DNA from: Pelagibius sp050290145
GTDB taxonomy: Bacteria; Pseudomonadota; Alphaproteobacteria; Kiloniellales; Kiloniellaceae
Assembly (NCBI GenBank): GCA_050290145.1
Contig: JBNKHC010000307.1
Location: forward strand, 1-64,000
Length of the DNA stretch: 64,000 bases
Direction of reading: 5' to 3'
A program made the position numbers and the translations under genes. Every line of letters starts with the position of its first letter. The first letter of the stretch is position 1. The notes beneath the pieces were generated by a model. That model was not told the origin of the DNA. It did no database searches and saw only the letters and a program-made list of their open reading frames with translations. Shown here in pieces: positions 8,273 through 17,129 of this stretch.

Positions 8273-9910
8273 TCAGGAGCCCGAGGACGTCTGGGGCTGG
8301 TGGCTGCTGGCCGCGGTGTCCGGGGTGGCGTGCAGGGCGCGGGCGTAGAGGCCCGGTTCCTCCAGCAGCTGGCGGGCCACCGTCAGGTCGATTTCGGTAT
8401 CGTCGCCCTCGCGGGAGGGGCAGTGGGCGCGGAACTCCTCGACCGCGGTGTCGTCGTTGATGTTGACGTCGCGGCGGCGCAGGTCGGCGGCCAGGGGCAG
8501 GGCGCCGCTGTGGATCAGGGTCAGCACGTCGGCCGGCGTGTTGACGTCGCTGGAGGAGGTGCAGACGTCCGGCAGCACGCCGCGGCGGTGCAGGGCGTAA
8601 CCCGAAGGCGCGTGGAAGCGGGCCCAGGTCAGGATGAACTCGCCGGTGTTCGGCAGGGGCAGGACCGTCTGCACGGTGCCCTTGCCGTAGGAGCCGCTGC
8701 CGACCAGGACGGCGCGGCCGGAGTCCTGCAGGGCCGCGGCGACGATCTCGGAGGCCGAGGCGGAACCGCCGTCGATCAGCACGACCAGGGGCAGGTTCTC
8801 GGTGAGGTCGCCGCCCTTGGCCGGGTAGTACTGGTGGCTGTCGGTGTGGCGGCCGTGGATCGAGACGATGCGGCCGTGGGTCACGAAGACGTCGGAGACG
8901 GAGACGGCCTGTTCCAGCAGGCCGCCGGGATTGCCCCGCAGATCGAGGATGAAGCCGCGCAGGTCGCTGCCGATCTCGTTCTGGGCCTGATGGATCTTCT
9001 GGCGCAGGCTGTCGACCGTGCTCTTGTTGAAGCCGGTCATCTTGATATAGCCGAGGTTGCCCTCGCGGTGGTAGGTGACGGTCTGCGGCACGATGTGGCT
9101 GCGCACCACCGCCAGCGTCAGCGGCGCGGGCTCGGCATCCCGCTCAACGGCCAGCTGGACCTCGGAGCCGATACGGCCGCGCAGGCGGTTCACCGCCTCG
9201 TGCTGCGAGAGGCCTTCGACGCTCTCGCCGTCGATGGCGACGATAACGTCGTCTTCGTGCAGGCCAGCCTTTTTGGCCGGGGTGTCTTCCATGACCGAGA
9301 GCACCAGCACGCCTTCCTCGATCAGGCGGATGCGCACGCCGATGCCGCCGAAGCCGTCGCGGCTGGCCCGGTTCTCGCGAGCCGCTTCGCGCCCGGCGTA
9401 GCGGGAGAAGTTGTCGAGCTGGGTGAGCAGGCCGTCGAACACGGCCTCGTAGATCTTCTCCGGCTCGGCGGCCTCGAGGTCGCGGGAGTGATAGCGCGAC
9501 ACCGAGATCACCGCCGCCGTCAGGGCACCCCAGGACTGGGCATCGCCCGGCGCGGCGAGGGGGAAGCTGGCCATGGCCTGGCCGTCGTAGCTGACCCGCA
9601 GACGCTCGCCCTCGACCTGAACGCCGAGAGCCGGATCGATGCTGGCCAGGCTCTGCATTCCGGCAACCGCAAGGTCCTGCACCGGCACTTCGTCGATATA
9701 GATGTCGCTGACGTTGCCGTAGCCGGCGGTGAAGAGGCGCTCGGCCCGGGCTTCGTTGTAGCCGACCTGCACCGTGCTGTCCTGCGAGGCGCAGGCGACC
9801 ATCAGGAAAGCGAGGCACAGCGGGCCCGCTCGACGGATCAGACCGTGGAGATCAAAGACCGGCAACCGAAGATGGCTGAATAACCCCTGTGAAGTCCTCA
9901 AGCTTCGCAA
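8273..9910 (-). CDS. S41 family C-terminal processing peptidase, putative lipoprotein
   Basis: A 545-residue serine protease. A hydrophobic N-terminal segment ends LCLAFLMVACASQ, a plausible though not perfect lipobox with Cys at the mature end. A PDZ domain follows the segment GIGVRIRLIEEGVLVLSV, with DDVIVAIDGESVEGLS. The catalytic core contains LRGNPGGLL, the Ser in DGGSASASEIVAAALQ and the Lys in GSGSYGKGTVQ, giving the Ser/Lys dyad. It probably cleaves envelope proteins in the periplasm. The longest frame starts at a TTG with AGGGAG nine bases upstream, so the exact start is uncertain. It lies downstream of rnr across a 156-nt gap that holds a large inverted repeat. Confidence 0.92.
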   Translation of the reverse strand: MRSLRTSQGLFSHLRLPVFDLHGLIRRAGPLCLAFLMVACASQDSTVQVGYNEARAERLFTAGYGNVSDIYIDEVPVQDLAVAGMQSLASIDPALGVQVEGERLRVSYDGQAMASFPLAAPGDAQSWGALTAAVISVSRYHSRDLEAAEPEKIYEAVFDGLLTQLDNFSRYAGREAARENRASRDGFGGIGVRIRLIEEGVLVLSVMEDTPAKKAGLHEDDVIVAIDGESVEGLSQHEAVNRLRGRIGSEVQLAVERDAEPAPLTLAVVRSHIVPQTVTYHREGNLGYIKMTGFNKSTVDSLRQKIHQAQNEIGSDLRGFILDLRGNPGGLLEQAVSVSDVFVTHGRIVSIHGRHTDSHQYYPAKGGDLTENLPLVVLIDGGSASASEIVAAALQDSGRAVLVGSGSYGKGTVQTVLPLPNTGEFILTWARFHAPSGYALHRRGVLPDVCTSSSDVNTPADVLTLIHSGALPLAADLRRRDVNINDDTAVEEFRAHCPSREGDDTEIDLTVARQLLEEPGLYARALHATPDTAASSHQPQTSSGS

Positions 9911-9927
9911 CCTTTAGCGCTCCCTGC

Positions 9928-9989
9928 GGCTTAGACAATAAACGAAGTCATTAACTATGCGCAAAGCGCAATTTCGTTTGTCTAAAGCC
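9928..9989. repeat. Long imperfect nested inverted repeat between rnr and the S41 protease gene
   Basis: Arms at about 9928-9946 and 9973-9989 pair over 16 bp with a 1-base and a 3-base bulge (minus-strand arm GGCTTTAGACAAACGAA). Inside the loop a smaller TGCGC-AAA-GCGCA hairpin is nested. No T-run follows on either strand, so this is not a standard terminator. On the minus strand it would lie in the leader of the protease mRNA or the trailer of rnr. Confidence 0.5.
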
Positions 9990-10066
9990 CTTTGGCCAAA
10001 AATACCGGCTTATTAGGCAACAGCCTGAGTCAAAGATTCGTTAACACCCAAGTAATAATTCGCCCC

Positions 10067-12445
10067 TTATCGCTTGCGGCCGGCGCTTCCCTTGCGCCCG
10101 CTCTTACCCGCTTTGCCACCCTTGGCCTTCCTAGCCCCGCTTTGTGGCTTTTTTCGGGAGCTCTTGGCGAGCCGCTTCCTGGGCGCCTTTTGCGTGGCAT
10201 TTTTCGCGGATTCGCTGGGTTTTCGGAGGGTTTCCGGCGCTTCTTCGGAGTCGTCGAGGGCGAGGATGAGGCCGCCGGTCATGGGCTCGGCCTCGATCAG
10301 CCGGACCCGCAGGCGGTCGCCCAGGCGGTAGACCCGCCCCCAGCGTTCCCCCTCCAGGCTGTGGCGCGCCTCGATGTGCCGGTAGAAATCGTTCGGCAGG
10401 GTGCTGATGGGGATCAGGCCGTCGGCGCCGCTGTCGTCCAGGGTGACGAAAAGTCCGAAGCGGGTGACGCCGTTGATCCGCCCGGCGAAGGTGGCCCCGA
10501 CCTGCTCCTGCAGGAAGGCGGCGGTGAAGCGGTCGACGGCATCGCGCTCAGCCGCCGCCGAGCTGCGCTCGGTCGAGCTGATATGGCCGCCCATCTCCTC
10601 GAACTGGACTTCGCTGCCCGGCAGCAGGCCGTCGTCGCCCAGCTTCAGGCCGGAGATCAGGGCCCGGTGCACCAGCAGGTCGGCGTAACGCCGGATCGGC
10701 GAGGTGAAGTGGGCGTAGTGGGTGAGGGCAAGGCCGAAGTGGCCGATGTTCTCGGGGCTGTAGATGGCCTGGCTCTGGGCGCGCAGGATGAGGTCGTTAA
10801 CCAGCGGCGCCTCGGCCTGGCCTTCGACCCTGGTCAGCAGGCGCGTCAGGTCGCGCGGGCGCACCACCTGGGCGGCGTTGAAGCGCAGGCCTAGGTCGCG
10901 CAGCACCTCCGCCAGGGCCGAGAGGCGCAAGGGGTCCGGCTTGTCGTGGACGCGGTACATGCAGGGCTGGCGCAGGCGCTCCAGCTCCTTGGCGGCGGCC
11001 ACGTTGGCGGTGATCATGAACTCCTCGATCAGCCGGTGGCTGTCGAGGCGGGTGCGCGTTTCGATGGCCGCGACGCGGCCGTCCTCGGTGAGGCGGATCT
11101 TGCGCTCCGGCAGGTCGAGCTCCAGGGTGCCGCGGTCGTGGCGCGCCGCCAGCAGCGCCTCGAAGGCGCCGTAGAGGGAGGGCAGGATGGCCTCCAGCAC
11201 CTCGCCGTTGTCGCCGCCCTTCCGGCCGTCGCGTGTCGCCTGAACCTCCTCATAAGTGAGGCGGGCGGCCGAGCGCATGAGGCCGCGCACGAACCTGTGG
11301 CGCAGCAGCTTGCCCTTGGCGTCGATCCAGAGGTGCACCGCCATGCAGGGGCGGTCCTCCCGCGGATTGAGCGAGCACCAGCCGTTGGAGAGCGCCTTGG
11401 GCAGCATCGGCAGCACGCGGTCGGGGAAGTAGGTCGAGTTGCCGCGCAGGTAGGCGGACTTGTCGAGGGCACTGTCAGGCCGCACGTAGTGCGCCACGTC
11501 GGCAATGGCGACCAGCAGATGCCAGCCGCCCGGGTTCTTGTCGTCCTGGTCCGGCTCGGCGAAGACCGCGTCGTCGAAGTCACGGGCATCGGCGCCGTCG
11601 ATGGTGACCAGCGGAACGTCGCGCAGGTCCTGGCGCCTGCCCAGCGGCGCCGCCTCCGCCGCCTCGGCCTCGGCCAGGGCCCTCTCCGGAAAGTCGCTGA
11701 GCAGGCCGTGCTCGTGCAGGGTGATGAGGCTCAGCGACTTGGGGTCGTCGCCGCGGCCCAAGCGCTCCGTGACGCGCACGCTGCGCAGGCCAAGGCTGTC
11801 ACGGCGCTGGCGCGTGGGCAGGATCTCCGCCAGCACCAGCTCGCCGGGCTGGGCCCCCTTGGCGTCGCTCTGGCGCAGGACAAAGTCCTTCTTGGCGCGC
11901 TTGTCGGTGGGGCGCAGGCGGCCACCCTCGCTGCCGAGCTCGTAGACGCCCAGCACGCGCTGCGGCGGCCGGTCCAGCTTGCGAATGATGTGCGCTTCGT
12001 AGGTGCCGTCTTCGACAAGCTGCAGGCGGACCAGCGCCCGCTCGCCCATGGCCAGGACGGCACGGCTGCGCTTGTCCGGCGCCACGTAGATGCGCGGCGG
12101 GGCGGCCTTGTCGTCGTCCCAGACGGCGGGGCGGGCCAGCAGTTCGCCGTCCTCGTCCATCTCCGTCACTTCGACCACCAGCACGTTGGGCAGGCGCCCG
12201 GGAGCGGAGAGGCGCCTGGCGGGCTGCTTTTCCAGCAGACCGTCCTGCTTCAATTCCTTCAGCAGCGCTTTCAGGCGGATGCGGTCGGCGCTGCCCTTGA
12301 TGCGGAAGGCGCGCGCGACCTCGCGCTTGCCGACGGGCTCGCTGCTTTCATTGATGAAAGCGAGAACCTGTTCCTTGCTGGGGAAGGGGGCGGAGTGGGG
12401 CGCTTTCGGCTTTTTGGGGCCGGCCTTATCCTTCTTGGCGGCCAA
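10067..12445 (-). CDS. rnr: Ribonuclease R
   Basis: A 792-residue 3'-5' exoribonuclease of the RNB family. It has an N-terminal winged-helix region (about residues 20-85), cold-shock domains, then the RNB catalytic core with IDGADARDFDDAVFAEPD, whose aspartates bind Mg2+. A C-terminal S1 domain (near GATFAGRINGVTRFGLFVTL) is followed by a Lys/Arg/Gly-rich tail. The start is a TTG one base after the topA stop codon, so translation is probably coupled. It degrades structured RNA in the cytoplasm. The topA-rnr order is usual in alphaproteobacteria. Confidence 0.96.
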   Translation of the reverse strand: MAAKKDKAGPKKPKAPHSAPFPSKEQVLAFINESSEPVGKREVARAFRIKGSADRIRLKALLKELKQDGLLEKQPARRLSAPGRLPNVLVVEVTEMDEDGELLARPAVWDDDKAAPPRIYVAPDKRSRAVLAMGERALVRLQLVEDGTYEAHIIRKLDRPPQRVLGVYELGSEGGRLRPTDKRAKKDFVLRQSDAKGAQPGELVLAEILPTRQRRDSLGLRSVRVTERLGRGDDPKSLSLITLHEHGLLSDFPERALAEAEAAEAAPLGRRQDLRDVPLVTIDGADARDFDDAVFAEPDQDDKNPGGWHLLVAIADVAHYVRPDSALDKSAYLRGNSTYFPDRVLPMLPKALSNGWCSLNPREDRPCMAVHLWIDAKGKLLRHRFVRGLMRSAARLTYEEVQATRDGRKGGDNGEVLEAILPSLYGAFEALLAARHDRGTLELDLPERKIRLTEDGRVAAIETRTRLDSHRLIEEFMITANVAAAKELERLRQPCMYRVHDKPDPLRLSALAEVLRDLGLRFNAAQVVRPRDLTRLLTRVEGQAEAPLVNDLILRAQSQAIYSPENIGHFGLALTHYAHFTSPIRRYADLLVHRALISGLKLGDDGLLPGSEVQFEEMGGHISSTERSSAAAERDAVDRFTAAFLQEQVGATFAGRINGVTRFGLFVTLDDSGADGLIPISTLPNDFYRHIEARHSLEGERWGRVYRLGDRLRVRLIEAEPMTGGLILALDDSEEAPETLRKPSESAKNATQKAPRKRLAKSSRKKPQSGARKAKGGKAGKSGRKGSAGRKR

Positions 12446-12446
12446 G

Positions 12447-15158
12447 TCAGTCGGCCGCCGTTTCGTCGGCGGGTTTTTCCTTGGGCGCGGCTTTCTTCGC
12501 CGTGGCCTTCTTGCTCGCAGACTTCTTGCTCGCAGACTTCTTGGTCGCCTTCTTCTTCGTGGCGGCCTTCTTCTTGGTCGCCTTTTTCTTGGTGGCCTTC
12601 TTCTTCGCGGCCTTCTTGGCGGTGCCGGCCTTGGCGGCTTTCTTCTCGGCCTGGGCCTTCAGCAACTCCAGCGCCTGCTCCAGCGTCACGGTCTCGGGAT
12701 CGATGTCGGCCGGGATGGTGGCGTAGAGCTTGCCGTGCTTCACGTAGGGTCCGAAGCGACCCTTGCCCTGGCTGACCACCTTGCCGTCCTCGGGGTGCTC
12801 GCCGATCTGGCGGCCTGCGGCACGGCGCTGGGGCGCCTCGGCGATCAGGGCAACCGCTCGGTTCAGGCCGACGGTCAGGACATCGTCGCCCTCGGTCAGG
12901 GAGCGGTAGATGGAGCCGTGCTTTACGTAGGGGCCGTAGCGGCCGATGCCGGCGGTGATCGGCTTGCCGTCGTCGGGATGCGGGCCGATCTCACGCGGCA
13001 GCGCCAGCAGGGCGAGGCCGGTCTGCAGGTCGAGTTCCGCCGGGGCCATGTTCTTCGGCAGGGAGGCGCGCTTCGGCTTTTCGTCGCCTTCCGCCTCGCC
13101 GAGCTGCAGGTAGACGCCGAAGGGACCCTTGCGCAGGGTGACCTGCTTGCCGCTCTCCGGATCGTCGCCCAGCACCTTGGGGCTGGTCAGGTCGATGCCG
13201 TGGTCTTCCTCGGCGCCGGGCACGGCCAGTGGCCGGGTGTAGCGGCACTCGGGATAGTTGGAGCAGCCGATGAAGCCGCCGTTGCGCCCCAGGCGCAGAC
13301 CGAGGCGGCCCTCCTTGCAGGACGGGCAGGCGCGCGGATCGACCCCCGGCTTTTCCGTATCGGCCGGGAAGAAGTGCGGGCCGAGGTCTTCGTCCAGCGC
13401 GTCGATGACCTGGGTAATGGAAAGGTCGCTCGCGCCTTCGACTGAAGTGTGGAAGGCTTCCCAGAAATCGCGTAGCACGCGGCGCCAGTCGATGCGCCCG
13501 CCGGAGATGTCGTCGAGCTTCTCCTCCATCTCGGCGGTGAAGTTGTACTGCACGTAGCGTTCGAAGAAGCTGGCGAGAAAAGCGACGACCAGGCGGCCGC
13601 GGTCTTCCGGAATGAAACGGCGGCGGTCGAGACGCACGTAGTTGCGGTCCTGCAGCACCTGCAGGATGGAGGCGTAGGTGGAAGGGCGGCCGATGCCCAG
13701 CTCCTCCATCTTCTTCACCAGGCTCGCTTCGCTGTAGCGCGGCGGCGGCTGGGTGAAGTGCTGTTCCGGCAGGATCTCTTCGCGCTTGACCGCGTCGCCC
13801 TCGTTGAGCTTGGGCAGGCGGCGGTCGCCGGCCTTGCCGTTTTCCTCGTCGCCTTCCTTGTCGTCGCTGCTTTCCTGATAGAGCTTCAGGAAGCCGTCGA
13901 AGGTGACGATGGAACCGGTGGCGCGCAGTTGCGCGACGCCGCGGTCCACGTCGATGTCGACGGCCACCTGGTCCAGCTCGGCGCTGGCCATCTGGCAGGC
14001 CACCGTGCGGTTCCAGATCAGCTCGTAGAGCTTCAGCCCGTCGCTGTCCAGGTAGGCGCGCATCTCCTTCGGGCGCCGGGCGACGTCGGTGGGACGGATC
14101 GCCTCGTGGGCTTCCTGGGCGTTCTTCTGCTTCGACTTGTACTGGCGCGGCGCCGAGGGCAGATAGGCGTCGCCGTAGTCGGAGGAGATCAGCGCGCGGG
14201 TACCGTCCAGGGCCTCCTGCGCCATGGTCACGCCGTCGGTACGCATATAGGTGATGAGACCTACGGTCTCGCCGCCGATGTCGATACCTTCGTAGAGCTT
14301 CTGCGCCACCCGCATGGTGCGCGTCGCCCCGAATCCGAGTTTGCGCGAGGCTTCCTGCTGCAGGGTCGAGGTGGTGAAAGGCGGGTAGGGGTTGCGCTTG
14401 GTCTGCTTGCGCTCGACCTGGGCCACGGCGAGACGGCTCGCGGCCTCCAGCTTCCGCACCGCCGCCTTGGCGCTGGCTTCGTCGGGAAGGTCGAACTTGT
14501 CGAGCTTCTTGCCGTCGAGCTGCGTCAGGCGCGCGGTGAAGGGCGCGCCCTCGGCGTTCAGCAGCTTGGCCTCGATGGTCCAGTACTCTTGCGGCTTGAA
14601 GGCCTCGATCTCGGCTTCGCGCTCGCAGATGAGGCGCAGCGCCACCGACTGCACGCGGCCCGCCGAGCGGCTGCCGGGCAGCTTGCGCCACAGCACCGGG
14701 GAGAGGGTGAAGCCCACCAGGTAGTCCAGCGCGCGGCGCGCCATGTAGGCGTCGATCAGTTCCTGGTTCAGGTGGCGCGGATGCTCAAAAGCCTCGACGA
14801 TCGCCTTCTTGGTGATCTCGTTGAAGACCACGCGCTCGACGTCGACCCCTTCCAGCACGTTACGGCGCTTCAGTTCGTCGACGATGTGCCAGGAAATCGC
14901 CTCGCCTTCGCGATCCGGGTCGGTCGCGAGATAGAGGTGCTTGCTGTTCTTCACCGCCTCGGCGATCTCGCGCAGGCGCTTCTCGCCGCGCTCGTCGACC
15001 TGCCAGCTCATGGAGAAGTCTTCGTCGGGGCGCACCGAACCATCCTTGGGCGGCAGATCGCGCACGTGCCCGTAGCTGGCGAGAACGTGGTAGTCCTGAC
15101 CCAGGTACTTGTTGATGGTTTTCGCCTTAGCGGGCGATTCGACGACGACGACGTTCAT
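12447..15158 (-). CDS. topA: DNA topoisomerase I with histone H1-like tail
   Basis: A 903-residue type IA topoisomerase. The TOPRIM domain runs from MNVVVVESPAKAKTINKYLG through ATDPDREGEAISW (DxDxE residues 80-84). The catalytic Tyr is Tyr304 in GLITYMRTDG. A C4 zinc motif follows (ACPSCKEGRLG to CSNYPECRYTR), then topoisomerase C-terminal repeat units around GPFGVYLQ, GRYGPYVKHG and GRFGPYVKHG. The last 65 or so residues are almost entirely Lys, Ala, Thr and Ser in KKAT/KKSA repeats, resembling histone H1. It relaxes negative supercoils. It sits between dprA and rnr on the same strand. Confidence 0.97.
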   Translation of the reverse strand: MNVVVVESPAKAKTINKYLGQDYHVLASYGHVRDLPPKDGSVRPDEDFSMSWQVDERGEKRLREIAEAVKNSKHLYLATDPDREGEAISWHIVDELKRRNVLEGVDVERVVFNEITKKAIVEAFEHPRHLNQELIDAYMARRALDYLVGFTLSPVLWRKLPGSRSAGRVQSVALRLICEREAEIEAFKPQEYWTIEAKLLNAEGAPFTARLTQLDGKKLDKFDLPDEASAKAAVRKLEAASRLAVAQVERKQTKRNPYPPFTTSTLQQEASRKLGFGATRTMRVAQKLYEGIDIGGETVGLITYMRTDGVTMAQEALDGTRALISSDYGDAYLPSAPRQYKSKQKNAQEAHEAIRPTDVARRPKEMRAYLDSDGLKLYELIWNRTVACQMASAELDQVAVDIDVDRGVAQLRATGSIVTFDGFLKLYQESSDDKEGDEENGKAGDRRLPKLNEGDAVKREEILPEQHFTQPPPRYSEASLVKKMEELGIGRPSTYASILQVLQDRNYVRLDRRRFIPEDRGRLVVAFLASFFERYVQYNFTAEMEEKLDDISGGRIDWRRVLRDFWEAFHTSVEGASDLSITQVIDALDEDLGPHFFPADTEKPGVDPRACPSCKEGRLGLRLGRNGGFIGCSNYPECRYTRPLAVPGAEEDHGIDLTSPKVLGDDPESGKQVTLRKGPFGVYLQLGEAEGDEKPKRASLPKNMAPAELDLQTGLALLALPREIGPHPDDGKPITAGIGRYGPYVKHGSIYRSLTEGDDVLTVGLNRAVALIAEAPQRRAAGRQIGEHPEDGKVVSQGKGRFGPYVKHGKLYATIPADIDPETVTLEQALELLKAQAEKKAAKAGTAKKAAKKKATKKKATKKKAATKKKATKKSASKKSASKKATAKKAAPKEKPADETAAD

Positions 15159-15283
15159 GTGGGGCGGATGATTCGCTCAGTTTGTTACCAAGTTCCTAAT
15201 GGGAGCTGAAAGCTTCCGAACAGTTCCCCTAGATGGGGCGCGACGGCTCCCGGTCAACAGCGCCGGGTCAACAGGGCTTGCCG

Positions 15284-16429
15284 TCATAAAGGGTCGGCGG
15301 GGGCTTTGTAAAGCCGCGCAAATCGGTTGCCGGGGTGACGCTCGACCCTTCCGGCCAGCTCCAACTCCAGCAAAACCCCATGCACGACGGCGACGGGCAG
15401 GCCGCTGAGACGCACCAGGTCATCAACCAGAATGGGGTCTGCCCCGAGCAGTTCTTCAATGTCCGCGCGCTCCGAAGGGGCGGCTTCTGGCGCCGGCGCG
15501 ACCGCCTGATCGAATCCCCCGTCCCCTTCGGCGGGACGCCGCAGGGCGCCGAGGGCGGCGAGAATGTCGGCGGCGGATTCGATCAGGGTGGCGCCGTCGC
15601 GCAGCAGCTGGTTGCAGCCGGCGGCGCGCGGGTCCAGCGGCGAGCCGGGCACGGCGAAGACCTCGCGCCCCTGGTCGCCGGCGTAGCGCGCGGTGATGAG
15701 GGAGCCGGAGCGTTTTGCCGCCTCCACCACCGCCACACCGAGGGAAAGCCCGGAGATGAGGCGGTTGCGGCGCGGGAAGTGGCGCGCCTGGGGCGTGGTG
15801 CCCAGCGGCACCTCGGAGATGACGGCGCCGCGCTCGCGGATCTCGGCGTGGAGGGCCTCGTTCTCCGGCGGATAGATAATGTCGACGCCGCCGGCCAGCA
15901 CCGCCACCGTGGGACGGGGCAGGGCACCGCGGTGAGCGGCGGTGTCGATGCCGCGGGCCATGCCGGAGGTGACGGCCAGCCCGGCCGCGGCGATGTCCGC
16001 GGCCAGGCGCCCGGCGAAGCGCCGGCCGTTGGCCGAGGCGTTGCGCGCGCCGACGATGCCCAGGGAGTCCAGAGCGAGCGCTGCCGGGTCGCCGAGGACG
16101 CAGAGCAGCGGCGGGGCGTCGTCCAAGGTCTTGAGCAGAGCGGGATAGGCGGGCTCGCAGAGGGCGAGGAGGCGTACGCCGGCCCTGGCGGCGGCTTCGG
16201 CCTCCGCTTCCGCCTCGGCCGGTGGACAGACGCGGATCCTGCGCCTGGCCCCGGCGCGCCGGGCCAGCTCCGGCAGCGCCTCCAGGGCCGCCGCCGGGTT
16301 GCCGTAGCGCTCCAGCAACTGGCGGAAGACGACTGGACCGACGTTCTCCGAGCGGATGAGGCGCAGCCAGTCGAGGCGCGCGGCATCGGTCAGGGAATCT
16401 CTTCCGGGTTTAATTTCGTCTCCGGACAT
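15284..16429 (-). CDS. dprA: DNA-processing protein DprA
   Basis: A 381-residue protein with an N-terminal SAM-like region (residues 15-65), a Rossmann-fold DprA core (IVGARNASANGRRFAGRLA, TSGMARGIDTAAHRGAL, EVPLGTTPQARHFPRRNRLI) and a C-terminal winged helix (DLVRLSGLPVAVVHGVLLEL). DprA binds single-stranded DNA and loads RecA during natural transformation. The gene lies between plsY and topA, a conserved alphaproteobacterial arrangement. About 125 bases separate it from topA, and I see no gene there. Confidence 0.95.
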   Translation of the reverse strand: MSGDEIKPGRDSLTDAARLDWLRLIRSENVGPVVFRQLLERYGNPAAALEALPELARRAGARRRIRVCPPAEAEAEAEAAARAGVRLLALCEPAYPALLKTLDDAPPLLCVLGDPAALALDSLGIVGARNASANGRRFAGRLAADIAAAGLAVTSGMARGIDTAAHRGALPRPTVAVLAGGVDIIYPPENEALHAEIRERGAVISEVPLGTTPQARHFPRRNRLISGLSLGVAVVEAAKRSGSLITARYAGDQGREVFAVPGSPLDPRAAGCNQLLRDGATLIESAADILAALGALRRPAEGDGGFDQAVAPAPEAAPSERADIEELLGADPILVDDLVRLSGLPVAVVHGVLLELELAGRVERHPGNRFARLYKAPADPL

Positions 16430-16491
16430 CGCCTTAAAATCGTCATGCCCGGCGGCTCAGGTCAAGCTTTTCGCGAGGGCCCGGCCGAAAG

Positions 16492-17112
16492 TCACTCTTT
16501 CTTCCGGCCGATCTTGGACTCCTGGCCGGTCAGCAGGCGGCGGATGTTCTGGTGGTGGCGCAGCCACACCAGGAGGGCGAGGACGGCGGTTAGCTGGACC
16601 ATCTGCAGGTCGCCCAGGATGAACCAGCTCAGCACCGGCGCGGCGCCGAGCGACAGCAGGGCGGCCAGGGAGGAATAGCGGGTGGTGAAGGCCACCAGCA
16701 GCCAGAGGGCGCAGCAGGCGGCGCCCAGCGGCAGCGAGAGTGCCAGCAGCACGCCGAGGGTGGTGGCCACGCCCTTGCCGCCCTTGAACCCCAGCCAGAC
16801 AGGGAAGAGGTGGCCCAGCACCGCGCCGAAGGCGGCGGTGATCGCCATGTCCGGGCCCCACAGCTGGGCGATGAGCACCGCCGCGGCGCCCTTGCCGCCG
16901 TCCAGCAGCAGGGTGGCGGCGGCCAGGCCCTTGCGCCCGGTGCGCAGCACGTTGGTAGCGCCGATGTTGCCGGAGCCGATCTGGCGCACGTCGCCCAGTC
17001 CGGCCAATCTGGTCAGCAGCAGGCCGAAGGGGATGGACCCCAGCAGGTAGCCGCCAATCAAAGCGGTGGTGATGTAGGGCCAAGCGTATTCCCAGGAGAT
17101 CGGATCGGGCAT
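16492..17112 (-). CDS. plsY: Glycerol-3-phosphate acyltransferase PlsY
   Basis: A 206-residue integral membrane enzyme with several hydrophobic segments. Its three conserved motifs are GSIPFG near the start, GSGNIGATNVLRT, and GHLFPVWLGFKGGKGVATTLG. It transfers an acyl group from acyl-phosphate to glycerol-3-phosphate, the first step of phospholipid synthesis. The start ATG lies 17 nt after the pyrC stop, so it is likely co-transcribed with the pyrimidine genes. Confidence 0.96.
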   Translation of the reverse strand: MPDPISWEYAWPYITTALIGGYLLGSIPFGLLLTRLAGLGDVRQIGSGNIGATNVLRTGRKGLAAATLLLDGGKGAAAVLIAQLWGPDMAITAAFGAVLGHLFPVWLGFKGGKGVATTLGVLLALSLPLGAACCALWLLVAFTTRYSSLAALLSLGAAPVLSWFILGDLQMVQLTAVLALLVWLRHHQNIRRLLTGQESKIGRKKE

Positions 17113-17129
17113 GTCGTCTCCCGGGGCCG

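Noticed and set aside
15230..15300. GGTCAACAG repeated twice between dprA and topA
   Set aside because: Only nine bases in a GC-rich stretch; no dyad, T-run or coding signal. It is probably chance.
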